A stretch of DNA of 64,000 nt from CATOSK01 sp034423195. GTDB lineage: Bacteria > Chloroflexota > Dehalococcoidia > Lucifugimonadales > UBA3495. The notes below the pieces were generated by a model. The model worked only from the letters and a program-made list of their open reading frames with translations, searched no databases and was not told the DNA's origin. The stretch lies in the NCBI GenBank assembly GCA_034423195.1, contig DAOUIZ010000051.1, forward strand, positions 1 to 64,000, read 5' to 3'. Position 1 is the stretch's first letter. Each line of letters opens with the position of its first letter. Below, piece by piece: positions 40,458-49,011 of this stretch. The translations under genes and the position numbers were made by a program.

Positions 40458-41129
40458 TTAATCCCGGCCGGCTCCCAGGGCTTCCAGCACCCGCTCGTTC
40501 ACTTCCTCGACGCTCCCCAACCCGGGTATGTCCGCCAGGATTCCCCGTTGTTGGTAAAAGCCCAGCAAGGGAAGGGTCTCTTCTTTGTACACTTCCAGCC
40601 GTTTCGCGACCGCTTCCGCCCGGTCGTCCTCCCGCTGGTAGAGCTCTCCCCCGCAGATGGAGCACTTCACGGGCACTTCCCCTTCCTCCGTTAAACCGTG
40701 CGGGGCCTGGCACTCCCGGCAGGTGTATCTGCCCGACAGGCGCCGGACAAGCTCTTCGTCGGGCACGTTGATGAACACCACGCTGTCCAGTCCCCGGGAA
40801 CGTTTCGACAACGCCTCATCCAGCGCTCCGGCCTGATTCAGGGTCCTCGGAAACCCGTCCAGCATGAACCCCTCTTCCGACTCCAGCTCCAGCACTTTGT
40901 CCATGACAATGTCTATCGTGACCTCGTCAGGCACCAGCAGCCCCTGCCGCATGAACTCGCCGGCCCGCCTCCCCAGTTCGGTCTCATTCCGCAGGTGGAA
41001 GCGGAACAGGTCTCCCGAGGTAATTTGTGGGATGCTCAACTGGTCCTTCAGCAATTGCCCCTGGGTGCCTTTCCCTGCCCCCGGGGGCCCAAACAGGACC
41101 AGCCTCAACGATGAGTTAGATTCAGCCAT
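40458..41129 (-). CDS. adk: Adenylate kinase
   Basis: 223 residues. P-loop LFGPPGAGKGTQ, AMP site TSGDLFRFHLRNETELG, LDGFPRTLNQA, and a LID domain with four zinc-type Cys (YTCRECQAPHG and VKCSICGGEL). It balances AMP, ADP and ATP. The Cys4 LID is typical of Gram-positive and Chloroflexota-like enzymes. It follows secY by 42 bp. Confidence 0.96.
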   Translation of the reverse strand: MAESNSSLRLVLFGPPGAGKGTQGQLLKDQLSIPQITSGDLFRFHLRNETELGRRAGEFMRQGLLVPDEVTIDIVMDKVLELESEEGFMLDGFPRTLNQAGALDEALSKRSRGLDSVVFINVPDEELVRRLSGRYTCRECQAPHGLTEEGEVPVKCSICGGELYQREDDRAEAVAKRLEVYKEETLPLLGFYQQRGILADIPGLGSVEEVNERVLEALGAGRD

Positions 41130-41171
41130 AATCCACGCCGGATAGCCGCTGCGTCCGTTCCCCGGACAGCT

Positions 41172-42500
41172 CTATCTCAGGAACCCCTCGTAGTTCCGCA
41201 TCAGCAACTGGGCTTCCAGCTGCCGCAGCGTATCCAGTCCCACTCCGACCATTATCAACAGGCTGGTGCTGCTCAGGGATACCGCCTGCACGCCCGTAAT
41301 CAGCGATGCTATATAGGGGACGATTGCCACAAATCCGAGGAACAAGGCGCCGCCCATGGTGATGCGGACGATCACCCGGTTCAGGTAGTCCTGCGTCGGT
41401 TGCCCCGGTCTGATGCCCAGTACGAAACCGCCGTTGCGTTGCAGATTTTCCGCAATGTTCTGTTGGTTGAAGACCACCAGCGTGTAGAAGAAGGTGAAAA
41501 TCACCACCAGGATGAACACCAGGACCCAATACAGCGGGGCCGTCGGCGTGAACAGGTCCGAGACATACGCGGCGACGTTCCCAACCCAGCCTCCGCTGGT
41601 AGCGAAGTAGGTAGCGATGGTTCCCGGCAGGATCACGATGGAAAACGCGAAAATCAGCGGAATCATCCCCGCGGAGTTGATCCGCAGCGGAATGTACGTC
41701 GAACCGCTCTGCCGGTACATACGCCCGCTTCGGAACACGCTCCTGCCGTACTGCACCGGAATCCGGCGGGCTGCCTCGTTGAACAGCACTATCAACGCGA
41801 TAATCAGAACCCCGATTATCACGAAGAATCCGATCCCCAGAAGGTTGTCCCGGTCGATGAATCCCTGCGTCACCAGCGACGGGAATCCCACCACGATGCC
41901 CGCGAAGATTATCAGCGAAATTCCGTTGCCGATGCCCTTCTCGGTGATCAGCTCGCCCAGCCATACCAGGAACATCGTTCCCGCCGTCATGGATAGGATC
42001 GCCGCCATCGTGGGCAGCAGGGCGTCTCCGGTGAACCCCACATTGGTCAGCACCGCGCTCTGCTGCAGGAGGACCAGCTGGGCAAAGGCTTGCGAAATCG
42101 CGATGGGGACCGTCAGCCAGTGAACGATCCGGTTGATCTTGACCCTCCCGGAGTCCCCTTCCCGCGACATTTGCTGCAAGGTCGGAATCACCGGGGTCAA
42201 CAGTTGTATGACGATGGACGACGTGATGTACGGGAAGACGCCGAGCGCGACGATGCTCATGCGGCTCAACGCGCCCCCGCTGAACAGGTCCAGGAAACCC
42301 AGCAGCTGGTTGTTGCGGAACAGGTTGTCCAACTGGAACTGGTCGATTCCCGGGATGGGAATATGGGCCACCGCCCGGTACAGCACCAGCATCCCCAGGG
42401 TGAACAGTATCTTCGCCCGCAGGTCCGGCAGGCTGAACGCATCAATCGCGGCTTGAATCAGCCGCGGAAAACGCCCTCCCTGGGTTTCGGTAGCAATCAT
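41172..42500 (-). CDS. secY: Preprotein translocase subunit SecY
   Basis: 442 residues with about ten membrane helices. HIPIPGIDQFQLDN precedes the plug region; LGVFPYITSSIVIQLL, GEKGIGNG-like ITEKGIGNGISLIIFAGI and YIPLRINSAGMIPLIFAFSI are strict SecY motifs. The C terminus QLEAQLLMRNYEGFLR is standard. Forms the protein-conducting channel with SecE and SecG. It begins 5 bp after rplO. Confidence 0.97.
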   Translation of the reverse strand: MIATETQGGRFPRLIQAAIDAFSLPDLRAKILFTLGMLVLYRAVAHIPIPGIDQFQLDNLFRNNQLLGFLDLFSGGALSRMSIVALGVFPYITSSIVIQLLTPVIPTLQQMSREGDSGRVKINRIVHWLTVPIAISQAFAQLVLLQQSAVLTNVGFTGDALLPTMAAILSMTAGTMFLVWLGELITEKGIGNGISLIIFAGIVVGFPSLVTQGFIDRDNLLGIGFFVIIGVLIIALIVLFNEAARRIPVQYGRSVFRSGRMYRQSGSTYIPLRINSAGMIPLIFAFSIVILPGTIATYFATSGGWVGNVAAYVSDLFTPTAPLYWVLVFILVVIFTFFYTLVVFNQQNIAENLQRNGGFVLGIRPGQPTQDYLNRVIVRITMGGALFLGFVAIVPYIASLITGVQAVSLSSTSLLIMVGVGLDTLRQLEAQLLMRNYEGFLR

Positions 42501-42505
42501 CTGCG

Positions 42506-42949
42506 CTACAGTTCCTCGACCGAGCCGCCTGCGGCTTCAATCCTGGCCCGGGCCGCTTGAGAAAACTTGTGCGCGGCCACCGTCACCGCCTTGGTCAGTT
42601 CCCCATTGGCCAGCACCTTGACCGGCATCCCCTTTTCGCGGAGCAGCCCTCGTTCTCTCAGGACTTCCGGAGTGATCCGGTCGCCGGCGTCGAACAATTC
42701 CAGCGTGTCCAGTTGGACCAGCGCATACTCGGTCTTGAAAACGTTGGTGAACCCCCGCTTCATCGGCAGACCCTTGATCATCCGCATCTGTCCGCCTTCA
42801 AATCCACGGACGATGCCATGACCGGAACGGGATTTCTGCCCCTTCAGGCCCCGGCCCGCATAGCTGCCCTGCCCGGCGGCATCACCGCGCCCGACCCGCT
42901 TTCGCCCTTTTCTGGCTCCCTTGGGAGGGGTTAGTAAATGTTCTCTCAT
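42506..42949 (-). CDS. rplO: 50S ribosomal protein L15
   Basis: 147 residues: RKGRKRVGRGDAAGQGSYAG, GHGIVRGFEGGQMRMIKGLP and the C-terminal AAHKFSQAARARIEAAGGSV. A late-assembly large-subunit protein. A 173-bp gap separates it from rpmD, the largest gap inside the spc block; nothing recognisable lies in it. Confidence 0.96.
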   Translation of the reverse strand: MREHLLTPPKGARKGRKRVGRGDAAGQGSYAGRGLKGQKSRSGHGIVRGFEGGQMRMIKGLPMKRGFTNVFKTEYALVQLDTLELFDAGDRITPEVLRERGLLREKGMPVKVLANGELTKAVTVAAHKFSQAARARIEAAGGSVEEL

Positions 42950-43122
42950 TAGTCGTCTCTTCCTCTTGTTTCCCAGTGCTTCGCCGGTGGCGTCCGGGGA
43001 GAACCCAGGGATTCCCTGACTTGGCTGCCCATTGGCTGGGTGAACAAGACTTTGGGTTGGTGTCGCGTCGACCGGTTGTTGGGCGAGTCAGCCTCTTCGG
43101 AAAGGTGGGATCACGCGGCGCA

Positions 43123-43311
43123 CTAATCCTCCGCCACTTCCTCCACCGCCAGCAGGTGGCTAACCTTGTTGACCATCCCGCGTATTGTCGGAGTGTCCCC
43201 GTGGACCACCGTGTGGTTCAGCCGCTTCAACCCCAGCGCCTCGATGACGCGGCGTTGATTGCTCGGCTTCCCGATATAGCTCTTCTTCCAGGTAATCTTC
43301 AGTTGGGCCAT
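43123..43311 (-). CDS. rpmD: 50S ribosomal protein L30
   Basis: 62 residues: LKITWKKSYIGKPSNQRRVI, LGLKRLNHTVVHGDTPTIRG, MVNKVSHLLAVEEVAED. Normal bacterial length. It lies between rpsE and rplO. Confidence 0.96.
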   Translation of the reverse strand: MAQLKITWKKSYIGKPSNQRRVIEALGLKRLNHTVVHGDTPTIRGMVNKVSHLLAVEEVAED

Positions 43312-43356
43312 TCATGCACCTACAAAAACCAGGACCCTTCCCGCCATTCAGCCGGC

Positions 43357-43881
43357 TTATTGCGGATTCGGTGTCCCCAATCGCCGGGCCAGTTCCTCCG
43401 CCGGGTCCCTCAATTGGCGGAGCGCTTCCAGCGTAGCCGCCACGATATTGATCGGGTTCCTGGATCCCAGGGATTTCCCGACCACGTCGCGGACCCCGCC
43501 CAACTCCAGGATGGCCCTCATCGCGCCCGCCGCGATTATCCCCGTCCCGACCCTGGCGGGTTTGATGACCACAATAGATGCTCCCACTTTAACCGTGATC
43601 TCGTGCGGAATGGTGCTGCCCTTCAGCGGAATCTTCACTATGCCCCGCCGAGCGATCGCGTTCCCTTTGCGGACCGCGTCCGGGATCACCAGGGCCTTGC
43701 CCATCCCGGCGCCCACATTCCCCTCTCCGTCGCCGACCACCACCAGCGCGTTGAAGCGGAGCCGACGCCCTCCCTTCACCACTTTGGCGATGCGGCGGGT
43801 GTAGACCACTCTCTCGGAAAAACCCGACGGGTCCTCGTCCTGGTATCGGTTGCCTCTGGGTCTGGCAGGTGCAAAAACCAT
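43357..43881 (-). CDS. rpsE: 30S ribosomal protein S5
   Basis: 174 residues: SERVVYTRRIAKVVKGGRRL, VGDGEGNVGAGMGKALVIPD, and GTGIIAAGAMRAILELGGVR. Involved in decoding fidelity. Its ATG overlaps the rplR stop as TAATG. Confidence 0.97.
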   Translation of the reverse strand: MVFAPARPRGNRYQDEDPSGFSERVVYTRRIAKVVKGGRRLRFNALVVVGDGEGNVGAGMGKALVIPDAVRKGNAIARRGIVKIPLKGSTIPHEITVKVGASIVVIKPARVGTGIIAAGAMRAILELGGVRDVVGKSLGSRNPINIVAATLEALRQLRDPAEELARRLGTPNPQ

Positions 43882-44234
43882 TAAAACTCAAGACCCCCTT
43901 CTCTCGCTCCGTCCGCCAACGCCTTGACTCGGCCGTGATATTTGAACCCGCCGCGATCAAACACCACGCGGGTTATTCCCTGGGCTTTGGCCCGCTCAGC
44001 CAACAGTTTCCCCACCGCAGCGGATGCCACGGTCTTGGGACCATCTTCTGACGTCTCGGCGCTGGAGGCTGCCACCAGCGTCTTGCCTTGGGAGTCATCT
44101 ATGACCTGCGCGTAGATGGCTTTCAGGCTCCGGAAAACACACAGCCTGGGTTGTTCCGGCGTCCCCTTGACCTTCTTGCGCACCCGGCGGTGCCTGACCA
44201 ACCGTAGCTTTCGTGAATCTTTGTCCTTGGGCAT
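43881..44234 (-). CDS. rplR: 50S ribosomal protein L18
   Basis: 117 residues: LVRHRRVRKKVKGTPEQPRL, CVFRSLKAIYAQVIDDSQGK and VVFDRGGFKYHGRVKALADG. Binds 5S rRNA together with L5. One-base overlap with rpsE suggests coupled translation. Confidence 0.97.
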   Translation of the reverse strand: MPKDKDSRKLRLVRHRRVRKKVKGTPEQPRLCVFRSLKAIYAQVIDDSQGKTLVAASSAETSEDGPKTVASAAVGKLLAERAKAQGITRVVFDRGGFKYHGRVKALADGAREGGLEF

Positions 44235-44300
44235 TTCCGAATTGTGACCTCGTTACGTTCCCCCGGGGGATGTCCCCCGGGCTTGACTTCCAATTGGACG

Positions 44301-44891
44301 CTAAGCCTTCCGGGCCGCTGCCTTGCCGGGCTTGAAGTGCAGAACCTCTCCCTGGTACCGGATACCCTTCTCTTTGTAAGCGTTGGGAGGCCTGACTTTG
44401 CGGATCTGGGCCGCCTGTGCCCCCACCTTCTGCTTGTCGAGACCCCGCACGTGGACCCGGTTGTTCCCTTCCACCGTCAGCGTCACTCCGTCAATCGGCT
44501 GTATCTCCACCGTGTGACTGTATCCGACGCTCAACGTTATCCCGTCGCCAGTCTGCTGGACCCGGTAACCCACGCCCATTAACTCCATGGTCTTCGAATA
44601 ACCTTCAGTTACCCCGGTGACGGCGTTCGCAATCAGGCTCCGGGTCAACCCGTGCAGGGAATGGTGGAACTTGCGCGGGGAACGGCGCTGGACTATGACT
44701 TCCCCGTCCTCCAGGCTGACATCCACCTCGGGATGATAGGTCTGGGTCAGGGTTCCCATCGGCCCCGTCACCGTCACTCCGTTCTCAAAAATCTCAACCT
44801 GTACCCCCGCCGGCAGGGGGATGGGCTTCCGCCCCACCCTGGAAAGGGTTCGTTCCTCCAGCTGTTCCCGGACAAATGGACTACCAGACAT
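44301..44891 (-). CDS. rplF: 50S ribosomal protein L6
   Basis: 196 residues. The family usually begins M-S-R-x-G-K/R-K-P; here the matching SRVGRKPIPLPAGVQ starts 16 residues in, after MSGSPFVREQLEERTL. ATG 44891 overlaps the last codons of rpsH and is preceded by GGAGGAG, so the extension is probably translated. The C-terminal GVRPPNAYKEKGIRY-like motif (VRPPNAYKEKGIRYQGEVLH) is conserved. Confidence 0.95.
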   Translation of the reverse strand: MSGSPFVREQLEERTLSRVGRKPIPLPAGVQVEIFENGVTVTGPMGTLTQTYHPEVDVSLEDGEVIVQRRSPRKFHHSLHGLTRSLIANAVTGVTEGYSKTMELMGVGYRVQQTGDGITLSVGYSHTVEIQPIDGVTLTVEGNNRVHVRGLDKQKVGAQAAQIRKVRPPNAYKEKGIRYQGEVLHFKPGKAAARKA

Positions 44892-45279
44892 AACAGAGCA
44901 GCTCTCCTCCGATACCGGACCGCCATGCCTGTCGGCCGGTCATCACTCCTTGAGAGGTCGAAATAATGGCGGTGCCTATTCCGCCGTAGACCCGGGGAAT
45001 CTCTCCCCTCCCCACGTACACTCTCAGCCCTGGCTTGCTCACCCGCTTGAGGCCGGTTATAACCGGCTCCCGGCCGGTCCGGTACGAGAGATGCAGCCGC
45101 AGATTCGGGAAGGTTTGCCCCCTCGGTATATCAAAATCCCGGATATACCCCTGGTCCTTCAGAATCTGGGCAATCGCCAGCTTGAGCTTGGAATGGGGCA
45201 CCAGGACCGAATCATGACGGGCCTGGAGCCCATTCCTGATTCTGGTCAGCATATCGGCTACTGGGTCGGTTACTGGCAT
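44881..45279 (-). CDS. rpsH: 30S ribosomal protein S8
   Basis: 132 residues: MPVTDPVADMLTRIRNGLQA, KLKLAIAQILKDQGYIRDFD, KRVSKPGLRVYVGRGEIPRV and the conserved C-terminal GIGTAIISTSQGVMTGRQAW. A primary 16S rRNA binder. Its stop overlaps the rplF start. Confidence 0.97.
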   Translation of the reverse strand: MPVTDPVADMLTRIRNGLQARHDSVLVPHSKLKLAIAQILKDQGYIRDFDIPRGQTFPNLRLHLSYRTGREPVITGLKRVSKPGLRVYVGRGEIPRVYGGIGTAIISTSQGVMTGRQAWRSGIGGELLCYVW

Positions 45280-45334
45280 CCGCTACTCGCTCCTCAACGT
45301 TCCTGCCTGAAGGGTTCCTGCCCGGGTGAGATCC

Positions 45335-45520
45335 CTACCAGCTGGCTTTCCGCACCCCGGGCAGCTCCCCGGTCAGCGCCAACTCCCGGAAGCAAATCCG
45401 GCAGAGTCCGGTATATCGGTTGTACGCCCTGGGACGCCCGCACCTGTTGCACCGGTTGTATGCCCGCGTCTTGTACTTCGGCTCTTTCAGCCAGCGCTGG
45501 ATCATCGACTTCTTGGCCAA
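45335..45520 (-). CDS. rpsN: 30S ribosomal protein S14, zinc-binding type
   Basis: 61 residues from TTG at 45520: AKKSMIQRWLKEPKYKTRAY, then RCNRCGRPRAYNRYTGLCRI with four zinc-ligand Cys, ending GELPGVRKASW. GAGGAGG lies about 5 bp before the TTG, deciding the start; a longer frame upstream overlaps rplE and is not S14-like. This is the short, zinc (type Z) S14. Confidence 0.95.
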   Translation of the reverse strand: MAKKSMIQRWLKEPKYKTRAYNRCNRCGRPRAYNRYTGLCRICFRELALTGELPGVRKASW

Positions 45521-45530
45521 CGGTTCCTCC

Positions 45531-46181
45531 TCAGCTCTGCCGGACAAACGGCATTCCGAAAAGTTCCAGAAGCCTCGTGGCCTCGGCATCGTTTTCGGCA
45601 GTCGTCGCAATGGTTACTTGGAGACCCCGGATCCGGTCTATCTGGTTGTAGTCGATCTCCGGGAATATTATCTGCTCCCGCAGCCCTATCGAGAAGTTGC
45701 CGCGCCCGTCGAACCCGCGCCGTGGAATCCCCCGGAAGTCCCGGATGCGGGGCAGCGCCGTGTTCACCAGGCGGTCCAGGAAGTGGTACATCCGGTGCCC
45801 CCGCAGGGTGACCGACGTGCCGATGGGGTTGCCTTGGCGGAGCTTGAAGTTGGCGATGGACTTCCGCGCCCGGGTGATGACCGGCTTCTGTCCGCTCACA
45901 ATCGCCAGGTCGTTGGTCGCCGCTTCCATTGCCCGCCCGTTGGTCAGGGCTTCTCCCAGCCCGATGTTCAGGACAATCTTCTGAACCCTGGGGACGCGCA
46001 TCACGTTGGGAAACCCGAACTCGGTCATCATCGCCGGGATAATGTCGTTGCGGTAGGTGTCCAGCAGCCTGGGATGGGGCTTCCCGTTCATGGCCTCAGT
46101 AGCGGCTTCTCCTTCCGCTGCTCCGCCCGAACGGCCCCGCCTCTGCCTCGACCCTCCGTCTTGATTACTGGCTGATGTCAT
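45531..46181 (-). CDS. rplE: 50S ribosomal protein L5
   Basis: 216 residues. LLDTYRNDIIPAMMTEFGFP, VQKIVLNIGLGEALTNGRAM, NFKLRQGNPIGTSVTLRGHR, RDFRGIPRRGFDGRGNFSIG and FPEIDYNQIDRIRGLQVTIA are diagnostic. About 30 low-complexity residues precede the core (SNQDGGSRQRRGRSGGAAEG); start at 46181 overlaps rplX by 17 bp. An internal ATG (MNGKPHPRLL) would give the usual 180-residue form and is the alternative. Confidence 0.94.
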   Translation of the reverse strand: MTSASNQDGGSRQRRGRSGGAAEGEAATEAMNGKPHPRLLDTYRNDIIPAMMTEFGFPNVMRVPRVQKIVLNIGLGEALTNGRAMEAATNDLAIVSGQKPVITRARKSIANFKLRQGNPIGTSVTLRGHRMYHFLDRLVNTALPRIRDFRGIPRRGFDGRGNFSIGLREQIIFPEIDYNQIDRIRGLQVTIATTAENDAEATRLLELFGMPFVRQS

Positions 46182-46488
46182 CGATAACTTCCTTGCACTT
46201 GGGGCATGCCCGCACCCGCTTGCCCGTCTCCAGCCGCATCATGTTGGGCCGCGTCGGACGGTTGCACTTGTTGCATATCAGCATGACGTTGGAAATATGG
46301 ATCGGAGCTTCCTGCTGGATAATCCCCGATTGCCGTACTCCGGGACGGGCTTTCATGTGGCGGGTCACCATGTTGACCCCTTCAATGACCACCCTGTTCT
46401 CTTCCAGGTTCTGTCGTTCCACCCGGCCGGACTTCCCTTTTTCCTTGCCCGATATCACCAGGACCGTGTCGCCGCTGCGAATATTCAC
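46165..46488 (-). CDS. rplX: 50S ribosomal protein L24
   Basis: 107 residues from GTG 46488, which overlaps the rplN stop by one base (TAGTG). KOW motif region SGDTVLVISGKEKGKSGRVE, then VNMVTRHMKARPGVRQSGI. The C-terminal LICNKCNRPTRPNMMR and RACPKCKEVID give a CxxC pair typical of many L24 proteins. Confidence 0.96.
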   Translation of the reverse strand: MNIRSGDTVLVISGKEKGKSGRVERQNLEENRVVIEGVNMVTRHMKARPGVRQSGIIQQEAPIHISNVMLICNKCNRPTRPNMMRLETGKRVRACPKCKEVIDDISQ

Positions 46489-46856
46489 TACAGGACCTCC
46501 GGCGCCAGCGACACAATCCGCATGAACCCCTTGTCCCTTAGCTCCCGGGCCACCGGCCCGAAGATTCTGGTGCCCCTGGGCATCAGGTTTTCCTGGATGA
46601 TCACCGCGGCATTGTCGTCGAAGCGGATGTATGTCCCGTCCGGCCTAAGCAACGGCTGGGCCTGACGCACCACCACCGCCTTGACAATCGTCCCCTTCCT
46701 CACCGCGGAGTTGGGCACCGCTTCCCGCACGTTGCAGACAATCACATCCCCAACCTTCGCATACTTCCGCTGGCTCGCTCCCGGAATGTTGATCAGCCGG
46801 ATGCGCTTTGCGCCGCTGTTGTCCGCGACGTTCAATCTGGTATAGGTTTGAATCAT
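46488..46856 (-). CDS. rplN: 50S ribosomal protein L14
   Basis: 122 residues: MIQTYTRLNVADNSGAKRIR, GDVIVCNVREAVPNSAVRKG, FDDNAAVIIQENLMPRGTRI and ELRDKGFMRIVSLAPEVL. Exact family length. Overlaps the end of rpsQ by 4 bp. Confidence 0.98.
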   Translation of the reverse strand: MIQTYTRLNVADNSGAKRIRLINIPGASQRKYAKVGDVIVCNVREAVPNSAVRKGTIVKAVVVRQAQPLLRPDGTYIRFDDNAAVIIQENLMPRGTRIFGPVARELRDKGFMRIVSLAPEVL

Positions 46857-47239
46857 GATTCGGTATCCTCGGGTTCCTCTTCAGCCCCATCGTCATCAAC
46901 CGCGTCTGCCGGAGTCTCGGCCAGCGCCTCTCCGGTCATCACCGGCGTCACGTCCGTCTCCAGCTCGATGGGGCGGACTTCCGCCACCTGGCGCCTCTGG
47001 ATAATCTCCAGCAGCCGCCAGTGCTTTGTCTTCGATATCGGACGCGTCTCCTCAATCCGCACCGTGTCTCCCAGGCGGCACTGCCCCTCGGGATCGTGAA
47101 CGTAGTAGCGGGCAACGCGACGCATCTGCTTCCGGTAGATCGGATGGCGCTGCTTCCAGACCATCTGAACCACCGCCGTCTTGTCCATCTTCGTTCCGAT
47201 CACCGAACCGATACGGACCTTCCGCATCTCCTTGGCCAT
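46853..47239 (-). CDS. rpsQ: 30S ribosomal protein S17 with acidic C-terminal extension
   Basis: 128 residues. The core (RKVRIGSVIGTKMDKTAVVQ, ARYYVHDPEGQCRLGDTVRI, ETRPISKTKHWRLLEIIQR) ends near residue 83, the usual length. About 45 further residues form an acidic tail rich in Glu, Asp and Ala (ADAVDDDGAEEEPEDTES). The stop lies past the start of rplN, so the tail is genuine coding sequence in this assembly. Confidence 0.95.
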   Translation of the reverse strand: MAKEMRKVRIGSVIGTKMDKTAVVQMVWKQRHPIYRKQMRRVARYYVHDPEGQCRLGDTVRIEETRPISKTKHWRLLEIIQRRQVAEVRPIELETDVTPVMTGEALAETPADAVDDDGAEEEPEDTES

Positions 47240-47241
47240 GG

Positions 47242-47439
47242 TTAGCTCTCCATTCCCTGCCGCTCCCGGATCACCGTCTTGAGCCGGGCGATGGTCTTGC
47301 GGACCCTTCTCGGCTCATTGGTGTCCGTCAGCTGGTTCGTAGCCGCCCGGAACCGGAGGTTCATCAGTTCCTTGTATGAACCCTCCAGCTCTTCTTCCAG
47401 TTGCTGGTCCGTCAGGTCTCTTATCTCGTGAATCTGCAT
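47242..47439 (-). CDS. rpmC: 50S ribosomal protein L29
   Basis: 65 residues: MQIHEIRDLTDQQLEEELEG, SYKELMNLRFRAATNQLTDT, PRRVRKTIARLKTVIRERQ. Short helical-hairpin protein at the tunnel exit. Spaced 2 bp from rpsQ. Confidence 0.97.
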   Translation of the reverse strand: MQIHEIRDLTDQQLEEELEGSYKELMNLRFRAATNQLTDTNEPRRVRKTIARLKTVIRERQGMES

Positions 47440-47448
47440 CGCTTCCGC

Positions 47449-47889
47449 CTACCCAACCCCGCCGCCGGCCATCGCGGCCACCCGGTCCCGTTGGACCGTC
47501 TTGGTGGGAATCGGCAGCTTGTGGGATGCCAGCCGCAGGGCTTCCACGGCCTGGTCGGCCGGGACTCCCCCAACCTCGAATAGAATCCGTCCCGGCTTGA
47601 CCACGGCTACCCAGTGGTCGTTGGCCGCCTTGCCCCCGCCCATCCGCACTTCCGCCGGCTTCTTGGACACCGGCTTATCCGGGAAAACCCGGATCCACAC
47701 CTGCCCACCCCGTTGAAGGTGGCGGGTGATGGCGATACGGGCAGACTCGATTTGGCGCGCGGTGATCCATTCACACGCCATCGCCTTCAACCCGAACTCG
47801 CCGAATTCGACGCTGCCTCCGGTAACGGCGTTGCCCTTGCGTCGGCCCCGGAACATCTTGCGGTACTTGGTTCTTCTCGGTTGTAGCAT
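47449..47889 (-). CDS. rplP: 50S ribosomal protein L16
   Basis: 146 residues: LQPRRTKYRKMFRGRRKGNA, SARIAITRHLQRGGQVWIRV, FPDKPVSKKPAEVRMGGGKA. Close to the A-site side of the peptidyl-transferase centre. Follows rpsC by 11 bp. Confidence 0.97.
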   Translation of the reverse strand: MLQPRRTKYRKMFRGRRKGNAVTGGSVEFGEFGLKAMACEWITARQIESARIAITRHLQRGGQVWIRVFPDKPVSKKPAEVRMGGGKAANDHWVAVVKPGRILFEVGGVPADQAVEALRLASHKLPIPTKTVQRDRVAAMAGGGVG

Positions 47890-47900
47890 GGATGCTTCCC

Positions 47901-48656
47901 CTAGATTCCGTCGTCCGGCACGATGTCATCCGCAATGGTGCCGGTCTCCATCTCTTCCGTGCCAGGCTCGACCCTGACTTCGATGGTCTCCAGTTCTTCT
48001 GCCGCTTCCGGTGGCGGCGGCAGGATTTCGCCCTTGTAGATCCACACCTTGATGCCGATGCGGCCCATCCCGGTGTGAGCTTCGGCCAGCGCGTAGTCAA
48101 TATCGGCCCGCAGCGTATGGAGCGGCACCTGCCCCAACATCAGCTTCTCGGTCCGGGCGATTTCCGCTCCCGATATCCGGCCCTTGGTGATGATCTTGAT
48201 GCCCTCGGCTCCCGCCTGCATCGCCCGTTGCGCCGCCTGCCGCATCGCGCGGCGGTAGGCCACCCGGCGTTGCAGCTGGTCGGCAATGTTCCGGCCCACC
48301 AGGTACGGGTCCAGCTCTGGGTGCTCAATCTCGATGATGTTCAACTGCACCCGGCGGGTCGTGATCCGCTCCAGCTTGGACCGCAGGTTTTTCACCCGCT
48401 CCCCATCCCGGCCTATCAGTATCCCCGGGCGGGCCGAATGAATGTTGATGACGCTGTCCTGCGCTCCCCGGTCGATCTCCACCCGCGCGATGCCCGCGTC
48501 GGAAAAGCCTCGATACTCAGCGTGAATGCAGTTTCGCAGCTTCAGGTCCTCACCGACCAGGCTCCGGTAACCCGCCGCGTTGTTGGCGTACCAGTGGGTC
48601 TTCCAGTCCTTGATGATGCCCAGGCGGAATCCGTAGGGGTGGGTCTTGTGTCCCAT
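47901..48656 (-). CDS. rpsC: 30S ribosomal protein S3
   Basis: 251 residues: MGHKTHPYGFRLGIIKDWKT, a KH domain with GILIGRDGERVKNLRSKL (GxxG loop), then KIITKGRISGAEIARTEKLM and GRIGIKVWIYKGEILPPPPE. The final 30 residues are an acidic extension. Lines the mRNA entry tunnel. Confidence 0.97.
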   Translation of the reverse strand: MGHKTHPYGFRLGIIKDWKTHWYANNAAGYRSLVGEDLKLRNCIHAEYRGFSDAGIARVEIDRGAQDSVINIHSARPGILIGRDGERVKNLRSKLERITTRRVQLNIIEIEHPELDPYLVGRNIADQLQRRVAYRRAMRQAAQRAMQAGAEGIKIITKGRISGAEIARTEKLMLGQVPLHTLRADIDYALAEAHTGMGRIGIKVWIYKGEILPPPPEAAEELETIEVRVEPGTEEMETGTIADDIVPDDGI

Positions 48657-48659
48657 GCG

Positions 48660-49007
48660 CTAAAACTCCTCTGCCACCTCGTCCACGACCACCGTGATGT
48701 GGCTGGACCTCTTCGTGATTCGCCCAATCCGCCCCCGGGCCCGGGGGCGGAACCGCTTCAGCGGCGTTGCCTGGTCCGCGGTAATTCTCACTATCCGCAG
48801 ACTGTCCCGGTTCATGAACATGTTGTTCTCGGCGTTGGCCGCTGCGGATTGCACCACCTTGGAAACCACCTTCGCCCACGGCGATGTCAGCAGCGTCAGC
48901 GTGTCTACCGCGCTGTTGACATCCTGCCCCCGCACCAGGTCCAGGATAGGCTTCAACCGCTTGGGGGACGCACCCACCTGCTTCGCGACCGCTTGTACCT
49001 CCGGCAT
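48660..49007 (-). CDS. rplV: 50S ribosomal protein L22
   Basis: 115 residues: AKQVGASPKRLKPILDLVRG, PWAKVVSKVVQSAAANAENN, FRPRARGRIGRITKRSSHIT. The beta-hairpin that lines the exit tunnel is present. Three bases from rpsC. Confidence 0.97.
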   Translation of the reverse strand: MPEVQAVAKQVGASPKRLKPILDLVRGQDVNSAVDTLTLLTSPWAKVVSKVVQSAAANAENNMFMNRDSLRIVRITADQATPLKRFRPRARGRIGRITKRSSHITVVVDEVAEEF

Positions 49008-49011
49008 GGCC

